A stretch of DNA of 64,000 nt from Meandrina meandrites (Eukaryota > Cnidaria > Anthozoa > Scleractinia > Meandrinidae), in contig OY855906.1 in assembly GCA_963693305.1 (NCBI GenBank), forward strand, positions 32,813,491 through 32,877,490, written 5' to 3'. This document shows, in pieces, positions 1-9,992 of this stretch (its first letter is position 1; every line of letters begins with the position of its first letter). Under the pieces are notes generated by a model. It saw only the letters and a list, made by a program, of their open reading frames with translations, searched no databases and was not told the DNA's origin. The position numbers and the translations under genes are program-made.

Positions 1-176
1 AGCCTACTAAGGCCCCGAAGGTACATGGCCAAAGAGACCAAGGAGACTTTTCTTTGACCCCGTTTTCATAAATTCACGTATATATATTTACTGTTAAAAT
101 GAACAATTCTTTTAAAAGTTAATGAACTTCTTTCAATAATTTGTTGCTGTTACAGTTTCTGTTATTGTTAGTTATT

Positions 177-835
177 TTAAGGTGATTCCTCAGAAATAAA
201 ACTGTCCGATCGACTTTTTTGAAATTTTCGCAGAATGTTCCCTACCAAGCACTGTTTCGAAAAATACAATAAAAAAGATAGGTAATAAAAAAGATAGGTC
301 ACCATGCTCGCAAGAGAGATATAATGGGCCAGACTTACCTTATTTATGTCTGTTCTGGTACTAATCGCGCGCGTTATTTCATCGGTGCACATTACATTTT
401 ACGGTAGCTGGAAGCAAAGTTTATTAGAGTAATACTTAAAGAAAACTTGATAAGTAGAAAGTCCCTAGCATAAGGAACAATGCTATATATATCGTATGGA
501 AAAATTCAAACAAATCCAAACAACATCGAATCAAAATGTTCCTCGCGTCGTTGTTTTCAAGGTCATAATTTGCGTCCTCGAGTAACGATTTTGTGCACGC
601 ATTCAGTTACATCATTTTTTTCCCGATGAATTTTTTTTAAAATTGTCCAGCTCAAAGAGGACAATTTGCACACCAAAATTATGCAATAAAAAATATAGGT
701 TACCATGCTTGTTTACGAGAAAACGAGCCAAGCCGTATTGAAAAAGCCGGCCATTTTGTTCATGTGCGCGCGCTAATCACGCGTAAAATTCTGCGCAGAA
801 GGGATGCGCAATGTAATACTGAGGAATCACCTTAA
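177..835. mobile_element. TTAA-flanked TIR element (non-autonomous)
   Basis: The ends are inverted copies of GGTGATTCCTCAG (181-193 and 819-831), each bordered outside by TTAA (177-180 and 832-835). TTAA target duplication is typical of piggyBac and Kolobok superfamilies. No transposase frame is visible inside, so this is a non-autonomous copy; the superfamily is not decided. Confidence 0.8.
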
Positions 836-1440
836 TATTTATTAAAGTTTTGTTTTGAACGTTTGGTTGTTTCTCAATAAATTAAATACCCCCGGTAAGC
901 GCCCTGTCCCGAATAAGCACCCTGTCTCAAATAAGCGCACTTCCTTGATGTGCCACAAATAAATATTAAAACGCCCGGGCGCTAAATTGAATCATTACGG
1001 TAAATAGAAACGAAAACAAGGAGGCGTCCTACACTCACAGAATTAATGTAAATTAGTAAATGTAAATGTAAATAAGTATTGATTGTTGGGTGTACCTGAC
1101 AAATCTCGATTCGTCAAGAGTGAGCCCAAATGTAGGTGCTTGGAGCAATATGCAAAAATCTGGAATGTTCCACCGTGGCAATGACAAAAATATTGTACAT
1201 TGCGATGGAGTCAAAATTCAAAGTATAATCAAGGCTAAAAAGAATCTTGCAAGTTTGATTCAAGATTTTCAATTCAGTAGAAAGTAAGACTATGAGATGG
1301 AGAAGACAGAAATTTTTAAAGGACAGATTTCAACTGGTAATTTCAAAATAGCCCACATCAATACACTTTAGTTCGCGTTATCTTTCTTTTGCGTAACGAG
1401 CCCAAACAACGGCTGCAAAGGAGACTAGTATCACTAGCAT
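836..1440. other. No gene recognised
   Basis: AT-rich sequence with short open frames only. I see no recognisable domain, RNA gene or paired terminal repeat. Confidence 0.5.
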
Positions 1441-1443
1441 GTT

Positions 1444-1533
1444 CCAGGCGTTCGGTTAGTTGGGGAGCAGCGCGAAATATGGGATTAGCGTGACAAACGG
1501 CGATATCTAACCCTAGACTAACCGAACGCCCGG
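1444..1533. repeat. Short inverted repeat (hairpin/MITE-like)
   Basis: CCAGGCGTTCGGTTAGT at 1444-1460 is matched by its reverse complement at the right end (ACTAACCGAACGCCCGG, to 1533), separated by about 55 bp. It is a small foldback sequence with no coding content. Confidence 0.7.
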
Positions 1534-1657
1534 CTCGTGGAATAATTGTTGTTCTTATTATTCTTATTTTACATGTAGATCCTGAAGATTTGAACAGCCT
1601 TCCTGAAGCCAGCTATAGAAGGGAAAAACAGAATTTCAAAAAATTGCTCTTTGCTAG

Positions 1658-2098
1658 ATGAGCAATTCGGACAGGGGTTTGCCCGCTTCAATCACCTATT
1701 CATTCATATACCATTATGGTCATTCGTTCAAAGCGTCACTTGTACCTACTATTCAGATATCTCCAGAGGGTTTTCAAGTATTCCTGTATGACTGCAGAAG
1801 TGACGTTATGCTCGCACAAAGTTTTCTTTGGGAGCGTTCATCGTTAATATTCTTGTGGGCAGTTCTCCATTACTTTCTGTTCTTCCCTCCCACTATAAAT
1901 ACAAAAGCTACTACTTCAATACATTCATTTGGCTACGGTTATCGATCAGGGGGATTTGAGACTGTTGAGAGCTTCCACGCACTGAAAAAAGACCAGTTTT
2001 ATTTTGGGTTACACAGGAACTCACAGGAGTTCCAAAAAAAAAGTCTCAATTTGGTAGACTTACTAAGACGTATAGATAAGGTCGACTTTTTTGAATAA
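1658..2098 (+). CDS. Hypothetical protein or gene fragment, 146 aa
   Basis: An ATG-to-stop frame of 146 residues with a protein-like composition: aromatic-rich, with a hydrophobic stretch around residues 60-80 (LIFLWAVLHYFLFF) and a charged C-terminus ending in DKVDFFE. Immediately upstream a different frame is open from about 1578 (DPEDLNSLPEASYRREKQ) and stops overlapping this start, which hints at one gene broken by a frameshift or at a splice junction near 1577 (acatgtag). I do not recognise the family. It lies between TIR elements and could be transposon cargo. Confidence 0.35.
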   Translation: MSNSDRGLPASITYSFIYHYGHSFKASLVPTIQISPEGFQVFLYDCRSDVMLAQSFLWERSSLIFLWAVLHYFLFFPPTINTKATTSIHSFGYGYRSGGFETVESFHALKKDQFYFGLHRNSQEFQKKSLNLVDLLRRIDKVDFFE

Positions 2099-2344
2099 CT
2101 GTTGTATGCAGCTTGCTCACGTCATGTCTGGAACACGCATCGTGTCGTCTAAAATCAGGCGTACAACATCTTCACGACAGTTGATCATAACACGAAAAGT
2201 GTGGTACAGGGTAGGGTTTTGAAACAGACGTAGCCACAATCAAAACGTTAGAATAACGAGTTGTATACGATATTTGCCTGACGTGAGCAGCGCGCTACAA
2301 AAGTCGCATACGACAGTCGTAAGCGGAAAACCCTTTTATTCTTA

Positions 2345-3503
2345 TTGAAGCTGCTTAGCGGCCCGGAGGGCCCCAGAGCGGAGCCCCATAACGACATAAA
2401 AAGGAGGATCATGCATGCATAGAAATAGGGGAACCATGCATTCAATTTTTCATGGTCATCATGGTTAGCGGCATGGTTCGTGTGCGCCGTACGCTCCTCC
2501 AACAGCACAGAATAATCTAATACACCATGTAGGTTTGCAAAACGACGACAATTTTGAAAGCAAAAGTATCCGACTTCTTCCAACCGTACGAAAGGAACGC
2601 CCTTAAACAAGGCATAAACCTTTGAAATATCGTGTTTCATCGGGCTCGTACTTAATTTATGTCTCGAGTCATCTTTGGGTACAGCCGTCGGCTCTGTGTT
2701 TTGCTGCCCATGCAGCGGGTGTAGAAAGTGTTGGATCTAACATCCGGTGCACGGTTAATTGGGTCCCATAGGATACTCCCATAGGAATCTCGTGTTAGTA
2801 ATCATTTGCATTTTGGTTTTGGTATTATAATTTTCCGACATCACTCGTAGTTTTTTGTTCACCGTTAGCTTTCAACGAGCGCAGATTTCTGCAGTCAAGC
2901 CTGTTGTGACAGAGTCCCGGGGGGGTACTCCCTATAATGGCCTATACGGGGAGGCTCCGCCCGAAAGGGGTACCTTTTTCAGTCTTCAGGTATATAAAAG
3001 GGTAGGGATTTCACAAGTTTAGGTATATGAAAGGGTAGGAAAATCTTCGTTCGGGTTTTAAAAAGGGCCTTGAAACAGCGCCAGAACAATGTAAGTTTTA
3101 AGGTTTGGCTTGTTTTCACCACTGTATGTCAATTTGTATATTTCATAGGTTTGTCTATTTTATTTTCAGTTTAAACCTCATTTCATCGGCTCATTTCATC
3201 ACATCTACCTCGTCGATCTACTTCATCTATGTCATCCATCGTAATGTATCCTGAAGTTCAGTAATTAAATGGTTAATGAGCGTTTATAATGTTGACTGCT
3301 GTATCGGCTGCGAAAGGATTCGTTTTGTGACAGTTACAGAAAGTATAGCTGTTATAATCAAGGCTGTTGTTTACTGAGAAGTGTTCAAGTATACTCGATA
3401 ACACAAGGAGATAGTAAAAGAATACATGCATGCATGATTCTCCTTTTTCTTTGGTTATGGGGCTCCGATCTGAGGCCCTTCAGGCCGCTAGAGTTTCGCT
3501 AAA
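2345..3503. mobile_element. Long inverted-repeat element (about 1.15 kb)
   Basis: A roughly 70-bp arm at 2347-2418 (containing GGAGCCCCATAAC and ATCATGCATGCAT) recurs as its reverse complement at 3425-3500 (ATGCATGCATGAT, GTTATGGGGCTCC, GGCCGCTA). The arms are imperfect. A 130-residue frame on the minus strand (2248-2640) runs through the left arm and is therefore partly repeat-derived. Most likely a non-autonomous DNA transposon with long TIRs. Confidence 0.6.
2919..3085 (+). mobile_element. Fragment of G-tract TIR MITE (copy 1 of 3)
   Basis: It starts with a G-run followed by GTACTCCCTATAATGGCC and contains repeated TATAAAAGGGTAGGG-like motifs. The same start and internal style recur in the copies at 33133-33558 and 40519-40980. 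This copy lacks a matching right end, so it is truncated or diverged. Confidence 0.55.
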
Positions 3504-4459
3504 TTCACTTGATTTTGAAAGATTGGGAGACAAAGGCTTTCAAAATAAATCTAGGCACTGAAACTGCTTTCCTGAAAACTAAAATTGAGACCGTTAGATT
3601 TGTGAAATTTGACCAAAGATTTTCGAGATGCACTTTTTTGGAAGACCACAGACCATTCACCAACTTCCTCCCTTCCCTGCCCCCAAATTATTGCCTAAAA
3701 ATAACTACAATAGGGCGTGCACAATGGGAAGAGCGAGGAAGCAACATTCCTTCATTCCTTATAAGTGTTAGTCCGAAAAAACAATTAACTATCGTCATGT
3801 GGTACCCGGGCTGGTACTAAACGCTCAAGCTACCTATCAATCGTTCGCTAAGAACGAAAATACAAACACATTAGTTTTAGCTTTAACAAGGCAGTTACTA
3901 GTATTTATTTTGAATGCACTTTTTAATAATAGAACTTTTTCTTGGGAAATAATGGAACGGACACCGAAGAAGTTTTTAATGCATTTGACGCAATACTCCC
4001 TAACCTACAAATTTAGAAGTAACCTGTAAATTCCATTGAACCAATGAATTAGCCAATGATGGATAAAGAGGAACAACGTTTCAACTTGTATGCCTAAAAA
4101 AATACTTTATTAAATACTAAATACTTTGATAGTTATACTTAAAATTATCCATTCATTGTAGCCCCAATGGCATCAATTACAATAAAATTGTTACCCCGTG
4201 CATTCAGACTTAAATTACATTTAATTATTTATTAGACCATTTCATTTCCAGCCATTGATGGCTGGGTAAATCGTATCTGTTCGTGCCATTTGTGACCGAC
4301 CACGTTGGTGTGCAGTTTAAGCGCTGTCTGATTTGAACTCCGAAATTCTTGTAGATTTTTTTTAATCTCGCATTTTGTTGTCGATACGATTAATTGGTAG
4401 TACTTAGCTCGTACAATTCAGGGGTAATCGTGCTAATCGGTTTGAAATTGCCCACCTCT
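3504..4459. other. No gene recognised
   Basis: Two modest open frames (3509-3820 and 3799-4029, +) overlap each other and show no recognisable motif. I see no other structure here. Confidence 0.4.
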
Positions 4460-4622
4460 CAGAGGCGGATCTACAAGGAGGTTGCAGGGGGCGCCCCTCC
4501 CCCCACCCCCCGGAAGATCATCTGCAGCTTTCGAATGCTACTGGTATTCTGAAAAAAAAAATCAGTAATGCCATTCCTGAGTGGTGCACCCCCTCCTAAG
4601 AAAAATCCTGTGTCCGCCCCTG
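4460..4622. mobile_element. hAT-type MITE
   Basis: The left end CAGAGGCGGATC (4460) pairs with the right end GTCCGCCCCTG (to 4622), and subterminal GGGGGCGCCCC / GGTGCACCCCC blocks also mirror each other. A CAGRGGCGGA terminus is typical of hAT-derived MITEs. No coding content. A solo similar terminus (AGTGGCGGATCCAGCCCCC) occurs near 22560. Confidence 0.65.
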
Positions 4623-5071
4623 CCTCACAAGGTGGACGATAATTAGCAAAAAATTTAGTGGTTTAAAGAGGGCAAATATTTGGTCCAGGGACTATTCTAA
4701 GGAACCGCGCCTCGAAACGCGGTAATGTAATTTTATAGATCGTAAGTACATTACTGGATGTGCCTAGTGGACAACACAGCAAATAAAGTGAATATTTTTA
4801 TCCTATGTTCTGTCTCTGTTTTCTTTATTTTAACTATGGAACGAAATGACCGGATACCTTTCTGTGCAGTTTGGGTTACTGTATCAATATAATCGCACAA
4901 TCATGATACGGAAAAAGTGTCAGGAGGGTAGCCCATCCCCCTAGATCAGCTGCACCTTTTAAATGCACGGCGTCTGCTTGCGCGTGAACTATCAGATAGT
5001 TTTTTTTCATTATCTGATCAATCTGATTCACTTCGCTAAACTTCCTTCCTTCATCCTTCACCGGTGAATAC
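4623..5071. other. No gene recognised
   Basis: Sequence flanking the retrotransposon. A 65-residue minus-strand frame here has no recognisable content. Confidence 0.4.
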
Positions 5072-5162
5072 AAATGTATTTTGTAATGTTTTGGTATGTA
5101 ACTGAAGTATGTAGGAATGTATTCATAAGATTGTGTTAATGATTTAGTTGTTTATTAATCCT
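5072..5162 (+). repeat. Split direct repeat A1
   Basis: Starts AAATGTATTTTGTAATGTTT and ends GTTGTTTATTAATCC. It matches A2 at 9331-9415 except for a small indel (GGTATGTAACTGAAG versus GGTACTGAAG). The gag frame begins inside or directly after it. Confidence 0.9.
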
Positions 5163-5921
5163 CGTGATTCCCAAAGTACTACGCCTCTTGAACATGAGGA
5201 TTCCTTGTCTAATGCCGAAACCCTTCGGTTATTTTCACAACTGTTAGACTCTAAACTTGATCAGAAGTTCACTTCTTTCAAGCGCGAACTTGAAGAGAAA
5301 GACAACCTTACACAGAGCCAGCTAAAGAAGCTGAAAACTGAGACGAAAGCTTCGAATACCTTTAATTATAAAGGTAACAGAGTACAGTTCGAGTTTAATC
5401 TCAACGTCCTCGACCAAATCGAGACGGCCTCTAAGAACCTTCGCGCAGGGAAAGTCTCTTCTGCAACTTCCGATCTCGAAGAAGCAAAGAAGCTCATCGA
5501 TAAGCGCAATAAACTTGTGCGTTTCGCCGACAAGAGCCCCGCGGGTTGGACTGCTGTTGAAGAGTATGAGTCCGACGAACTCGCCGACGATTCAGAAGAC
5601 CAGAAAAAGCTCCGTTCAGCCGAGAAGAAGGCGCTGTCGAAGATTCGTGAAAAGAAAAGAAAATTTCAACCTGCCCGTCCCAGAGCTCCGCAGCGTGAGT
5701 CAGCAACGGAAACCCAAACTTCTTTCTCGGCTGCTCCTGCTCAGCATTCTTTCAATCTTCAACAGCCCTTTCGCCATCAGTCCTTTCGTGCAAGACAACC
5801 AGTTCCCGCTGACAAATGTTTCAGCTGCGGCCAACGCGGACATTGGGCAAATTCCTCAGTTTGTCCCAGTCGCAACAACCTCACTCGAAACCCAACGAGC
5901 ACCAAACCAACAAACGGATGA
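5148..5921 (+). CDS. Gag-like nucleocapsid protein of the YR retrotransposon
   Basis: An open frame of 257 codons. The N-terminal half is acidic and coiled-coil-like (residues about 20-70 rich in E, K, L). The middle is charged and basic (KKALSKIREKKRK), then Q/P/F-rich. A CCHC-type zinc knuckle CFSCGQRGHWANSSVC sits near residues 224-239, with spacing CX2CX4HX6C (the last gap is longer than the usual X4). No in-frame ATG lies near the N-terminus; the frame opens at a TTG inside repeat A1, so the true start is uncertain (non-AUG, spliced, or lost). It overlaps the polymerase frame by a +1 shift. Expected role: RNA packaging. Confidence 0.8.
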   Translation: MFINPRDSQSTTPLEHEDSLSNAETLRLFSQLLDSKLDQKFTSFKRELEEKDNLTQSQLKKLKTETKASNTFNYKGNRVQFEFNLNVLDQIETASKNLRAGKVSSATSDLEEAKKLIDKRNKLVRFADKSPAGWTAVEEYESDELADDSEDQKKLRSAEKKALSKIREKKRKFQPARPRAPQRESATETQTSFSAAPAQHSFNLQQPFRHQSFRARQPVPADKCFSCGQRGHWANSSVCPSRNNLTRNPTSTKPTNG

Positions 5922-8024
5922 TGGGTCCAGGGACAAATACGATGCTGCCTTAAAACGATTGGGACAAGATGAGTATCCTTTACCTGTATCTCCAGTGAAT
6001 TCTCTGGGCGATTGTGACCCAGTTGACTTTTTCTACCAATCGACTAGCGATCCTAATTTTCATGATTCTCCGGAAATTTGTCCGGATTATCAAGAGGACG
6101 TGCAGAACATTGCCGTTAAAGGTAGATTAAGGCGTAATATTAGTTTCTGGGAGTATATAGGCGCTTCTTGGTTTATTCGCCAAACCATTTTGGAAGGCTA
6201 CAAAATTCCTTTTTATTTTACACCTGCTCCTGCCACCTTCGGTAATAATAAGTCTTCCTTGCAGCATGCGGATTTTGTTCACAAAGCAATTACCGATCTT
6301 TTAGCTGTTGGTTCTGTTGTGGAATGCTCGTCTCCACCTTCAGTAATTAACCCTTTGTCTGTTTCCATTCAGTCTAACGGCAAGAAGAGGCTAATATTAG
6401 ACCTCAGGTATCCTAATTCTTTTGTTAAAAAATTCACAATTAAGTTTGAAGACGCTAAAACCATGCTCAATTCATTTATTGACCACTCCCAAAATTGGTT
6501 CTATTCATTTGACATTAAATCGGGATATCACCATATTGATATCTTTCCTCCCGACCAAGACTTTTTGGGGTTTTCTTGGTCATTCAGTGGGGTAACCAGA
6601 TATTTTAAGTTCACTGTTTTGCCATTTGGATTATCTACTGGACCTTATATCTTTACTAAAGTTATGAGGCCTCTAGTTAAATATTGGCGCAGCCAGGCGT
6701 ACAGGATAGTCGTTTACTTAGATGATGGCTTGGGGGTATGCCCAACATTCGCGTGTTGTCGTTTCGAGGCCTTAGCCGTTAAGTCAGATTTGTCTCGTGC
6801 CGGGTTTGTTCCCAATATGCTTAAGAGTGTTTGGTCCCCGGTGCAGTGCCTTAGATGGTTGGGTTATTTTTGGGATCTTAAGAAGAAATCGCTCTCGATC
6901 CCCAGTGACAAAATTGACAGGCTCTTTACATCAATAGATGACGCACTTTCCCACACCACTATGCCCGCTAGGCAATTAGCTTCTGTCACAGGCAGTATTA
7001 TTTCTAATATGCTTGTTATTGGTAATCTTTGTAAGCTTATGACCAAAAACTTGCACAGGGCCTTGGATTGCAGAGCAGGGTGGGAGTCGTCTGTTATTTT
7101 GGATTTGCCATCTCGCAGGGAATTAATTTTCTGGCGGGAAAATTTACTTCGTCTTAATTCTAGGCCCCTTTCAGAGGATGTTCGCCCAGTTACTCGGATT
7201 GCGTATTCAGACGCTAGCTCTCTGGGCTAGCTCTCTGGGCCTATTTATCTATGGATGATTTTCCAGTTGCACACAAGAACTGGGACCCACTGGAAATGAG
7301 TCAAAGCTCCACTTGGAGGGAACTTCATTGTGTTTATTTTGCCCTCCAAAGTTTCGCACTACGTTTGTCTAATAGTTCTGTTAAATGGTTCACTGATAAT
7401 CAAGCAGTCCCTATTATTGTTGATTCGGGCAGCATGAAAGAAGAATTGCATAAATTATCTGTGGATATTTTCTATGTCACCAGGGATTATAATATCGACT
7501 TAGACGTCGAATGGATTCCTCGTTCCCTCAACGATAAAGCGGATTATCTTAGCAAAATCGTTGATTGCGACGACTGGAAAGTTAAGGATTGCTATTTTTA
7601 CGCACTTACGTCCTACTGGGGACAGTGCTCAGTTGATTGTTTCGCTAGTTCCAAAAATTGCAAAGTTCCTAGGTTCTATTCTCGATTTTACAATCCGTAT
7701 TGCCTGGGCGTGGATTCATTTGCTTTCAGCTGGGCTGGCGAGTTTTGCTGGTTAGTCCCTCCTGTCACACTGGTGACCAGAGTCATTCGCCATGTTTGCC
7801 TTTGCAAATGCAAAGGTATATTAGTCATTCCTTATTGGCCATCCGCACTTTTTTGGCCTCTTCTGGTAGATTCTCAAGGATCCTTTAATTTATTTGTTAT
7901 CGATTACCTCTTCGTTGAGAACGGCAAAGATGTGTTCTTACATGGGTCCAATAAGAATGCTATTTTTGGATCGGAGAATTTTAGCACACCGGTGCTTTTT
8001 CTCTTGCTCGATGGAGCTCTGTGA
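5902..8024 (+). pseudogene. Reverse transcriptase-RNase H of the YR retrotransposon, frameshifted
   Basis: Frame 1 (to 7230) carries RT landmarks in order: LILDLRYPNSF, FDIKSGYHHIDI, LPFGLSTGPYIFTK and the catalytic YLDDGLG near 6716. It reaches the first RNase H aspartate motif YSDASSLG, then stops at a TAG inside a 13-bp tandem duplication (GCTAGCTCTCTGG at 7213-7225 and 7226-7238). Frame 3 resumes at 7251 with RNase H (WRELHCVYFAL, WFTDNQAV, WIPRSLNDKADYL) and the C-terminal block ending in VIPYWPSALFWPLL, a hallmark of DIRS/Ngaro polymerases. Removing the duplication alone would not restore the frame, so another small change is present. The real start is unclear because the upstream open frame overlaps gag. 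Confidence 0.9.
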
Positions 8025-8142
8025 TCGGTTTGGCTAGAAGGCACTGGCCTTCTATGATGCTATATAGGCACTGGCCTTTTGTTGGTGTGCAGCTATTCAC
8101 ACCGCCGTTTCACACGGCCATTTCACACATTTTGGAGTATTT

Positions 8143-9187
8143 ATGTGTTTATTTTCTTCCTTTGTTTTTTGTTTACAAGGTGGAAATGCATTTGCAGACA
8201 AAGTTGGTCGTCTTCTTGACCCCGAACTTCGGAGACTAGCATCATGCCTGCCTGCCCGTGCGGTTGAGGCCAAAGCTTCTTCTACCACAGAGCGGTATTC
8301 AAGGGCTTTTCAGAAGTTCAGAGAATGGGCTTCCTGTCATCGTGAGATTACTCCTTTACCATCAGATGACATTTCAGTTGCTTTATATTTGGAATTTTTG
8401 CTCCAAAGTAATTGTTCAATTTCTGCTTTAGAGTCTGCCTGTTACGGCATTAGTTGGGCGCACAATTTGTACGGGTTTCCCACCCCTTGTAATTCAAGTT
8501 TAGGTAAAAAATATTCTGGAAGCTGGGAAGAGGAAGTTGGCAAAACCCGTTTCTAAAAAAGAGCCTGTTACTCCTGTTATGATTAACGAATTGTGTATCA
8601 AATTTGCAGGCCCTTCCGCCAGCCTTTCAGATTTGCGTTTAGCTGCTATTTGTGTTACCGCTTATGCTGCATTTCTCCGCTTTAATGAATTAGCTGCTTT
8701 GCGTTGCTGTGATGTTAAATTTTGCGATAACACCTTTGTCGAGATTACTATAGTCAAGAGTAAGACTGATCAGTACAGGGATGGTTCCAGAGTCTTATTA
8801 GCCAAGACGGGTTCTATATCCTGTCCTTTTGATTTGCTGGAAAGATATGTTTGCTCCGCTGGTCTGCAACTGTCTTCTACGTTACCCTTTTTCCGTGCCC
8901 TGTATTATCAAAAATCCAATTGTTCTTATAAGTTACGTTCTGAGGGTATGAGCTACACTAGGACTAGAGAGATTGTTTTGCATGCTTTTGCCGAGTTAGG
9001 TTATCCTAAGAGTATGTTTGGCTTGCATAGTCTTAGGGCTGGAGGTGCATCTGCTGCTGCTAATGCCGGTATCAGCGATCGCTTATTTAAGCGTCACGGC
9101 AGATGGAAATCTGACAGCGCTAAGGACGGCTATGTCAAAGACAAACTTGATTCTCTGTTATCCGTTTCTCGTAGTTTAGGTTGTTAA
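8143..9187 (+). pseudogene. Tyrosine recombinase of the YR retrotransposon, frameshifted
   Basis: The first part (8143-8556) holds the core-binding domain (TTERYSRAFQKFREWA). The second, in another frame from about 8505 to 9187, holds the catalytic domain. Catalytic residues seen: Arg in FLRFNELAAL, the HxxR box in HSLRAGGASAAANAG, His/Trp in RHGRWKS and the nucleophile Tyr in DGYVKDKL. The switch lies around the run TTTAGGTAAAAAAT near 8500-8510, consistent with a one-base loss. In these elements the recombinase integrates a circular DNA intermediate without target duplication. Confidence 0.9.
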
Positions 9188-9232
9188 GCATTAATTATTA
9201 GCTTTTCTCTTTCTTTATTTTTCGAACGCGAG

Positions 9233-9330
9233 CATCAATAAACGAGATGCTCGCCCCTAGAACTGTGTGGTGTGTTTGTTGAAGATTAATTACAAAATGT
9301 TTTATACTCGTTTCACAGTGATTAGAGTAT
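9233..9330 (+). repeat. Split direct repeat B1
   Basis: 98 bp beginning CATCAATAAACGAGATGC and ending GTGATTAGAGTAT. It is identical to B2 (9583-9680) except for one visible C/T-type change (ACTCG versus ACTCA), and abuts A2 directly. Confidence 0.9.
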
Positions 9331-9415
9331 AAATGTATTTTGTAATGTTTTGGTACTGAAGTATGTAGGAATGTATTCATAAGATTGTGTTAATGATTTA
9401 GTTGTTTATTAATCC
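9331..9415 (+). repeat. Split direct repeat A2
   Basis: Near-identical to A1 at 5072-5162. The direct B1-A2 junction mimics the junction of a circular intermediate. Confidence 0.9.
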
Positions 9416-9582
9416 TGTGGGATTCGTTTGGTTATTTAAGAGATTGTAAGTTATGCAGAAACCATTCGAAGGCATCTGTTTATACTTGCTTTTAATTTGT
9501 GTAACCTACTGGACTGTTTTCTGTATATTTGTATACTTGTTAGCGTTCCGATTTGCAATTGTAACCTGTGTGTGCTCACGGA

Positions 9583-9680
9583 CATCAATAAACGAGATGC
9601 TCGCCCCTAGAACTGTGTGGTGTGTTTGTTGAAGATTAATTACAAAATGTTTTATACTCATTTCACAGTGATTAGAGTAT
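9583..9680 (+). repeat. Split direct repeat B2 (right terminus)
   Basis: Second copy of B, forming the 3' end of the element. The following AA is shared with the A repeat start. Confidence 0.9.
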
Positions 9681-9682
9681 AA

Positions 9683-9992
9683 GGGTGAACATATACATTC
9701 CGTTGATTCGTTTTATTTGAAAATACAATTTTTGAATAGATTAGTTGACACGGTGAACTGGACTAAAATGGCAAGAAAGCTATGTAATGGCCTGCCTTTT
9801 ATACCTGAGTTTTGGTGAAATTTTAAGAGGTTTAAAGAAGGGATGGAAAAAGAAACATTTTTGTAAACCACCAGACAGTTGACCTCCACGAAAGAGCATG
9901 CACCCCAGGTTGTCAGGGGACTGTTTTGGTGTCCATCTACTAGTTTTTAACTTCAAATTCTAATTTTAAAATCACATTAAATTTTCCATATT
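9683..9992. other. No gene recognised
   Basis: Short unique-looking stretch between the YR element and the LINE poly(A) tail. Confidence 0.4.

Larger units (their letters stand above)
5072..9682 (+). mobile_element. Ngaro/PAT-like (DIRS order) tyrosine-recombinase retrotransposon
   Basis: Gag-like, reverse transcriptase-RNase H and tyrosine-recombinase frames follow one another on the plus strand. They are enclosed by split direct repeats in the order A1 (5072-5162), ORFs, B1 (9233-9330), A2 (9331-9415), spacer, B2 (9583-9680). This layout is known for Ngaro and PAT elements, whereas DIRS1 has inverted ends. There is no target-site duplication, as expected for recombinase-mediated insertion. 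Two coding breaks (near 7230 and 8505) make the copy inactive. The repeats are still nearly identical, so insertion was fairly recent. Confidence 0.9.

Noticed and set aside
5494..5706. Minus-strand frame of 70 codons inside the gag region
   Set aside because: Shadow of the gag and polymerase frames; no motif of its own.
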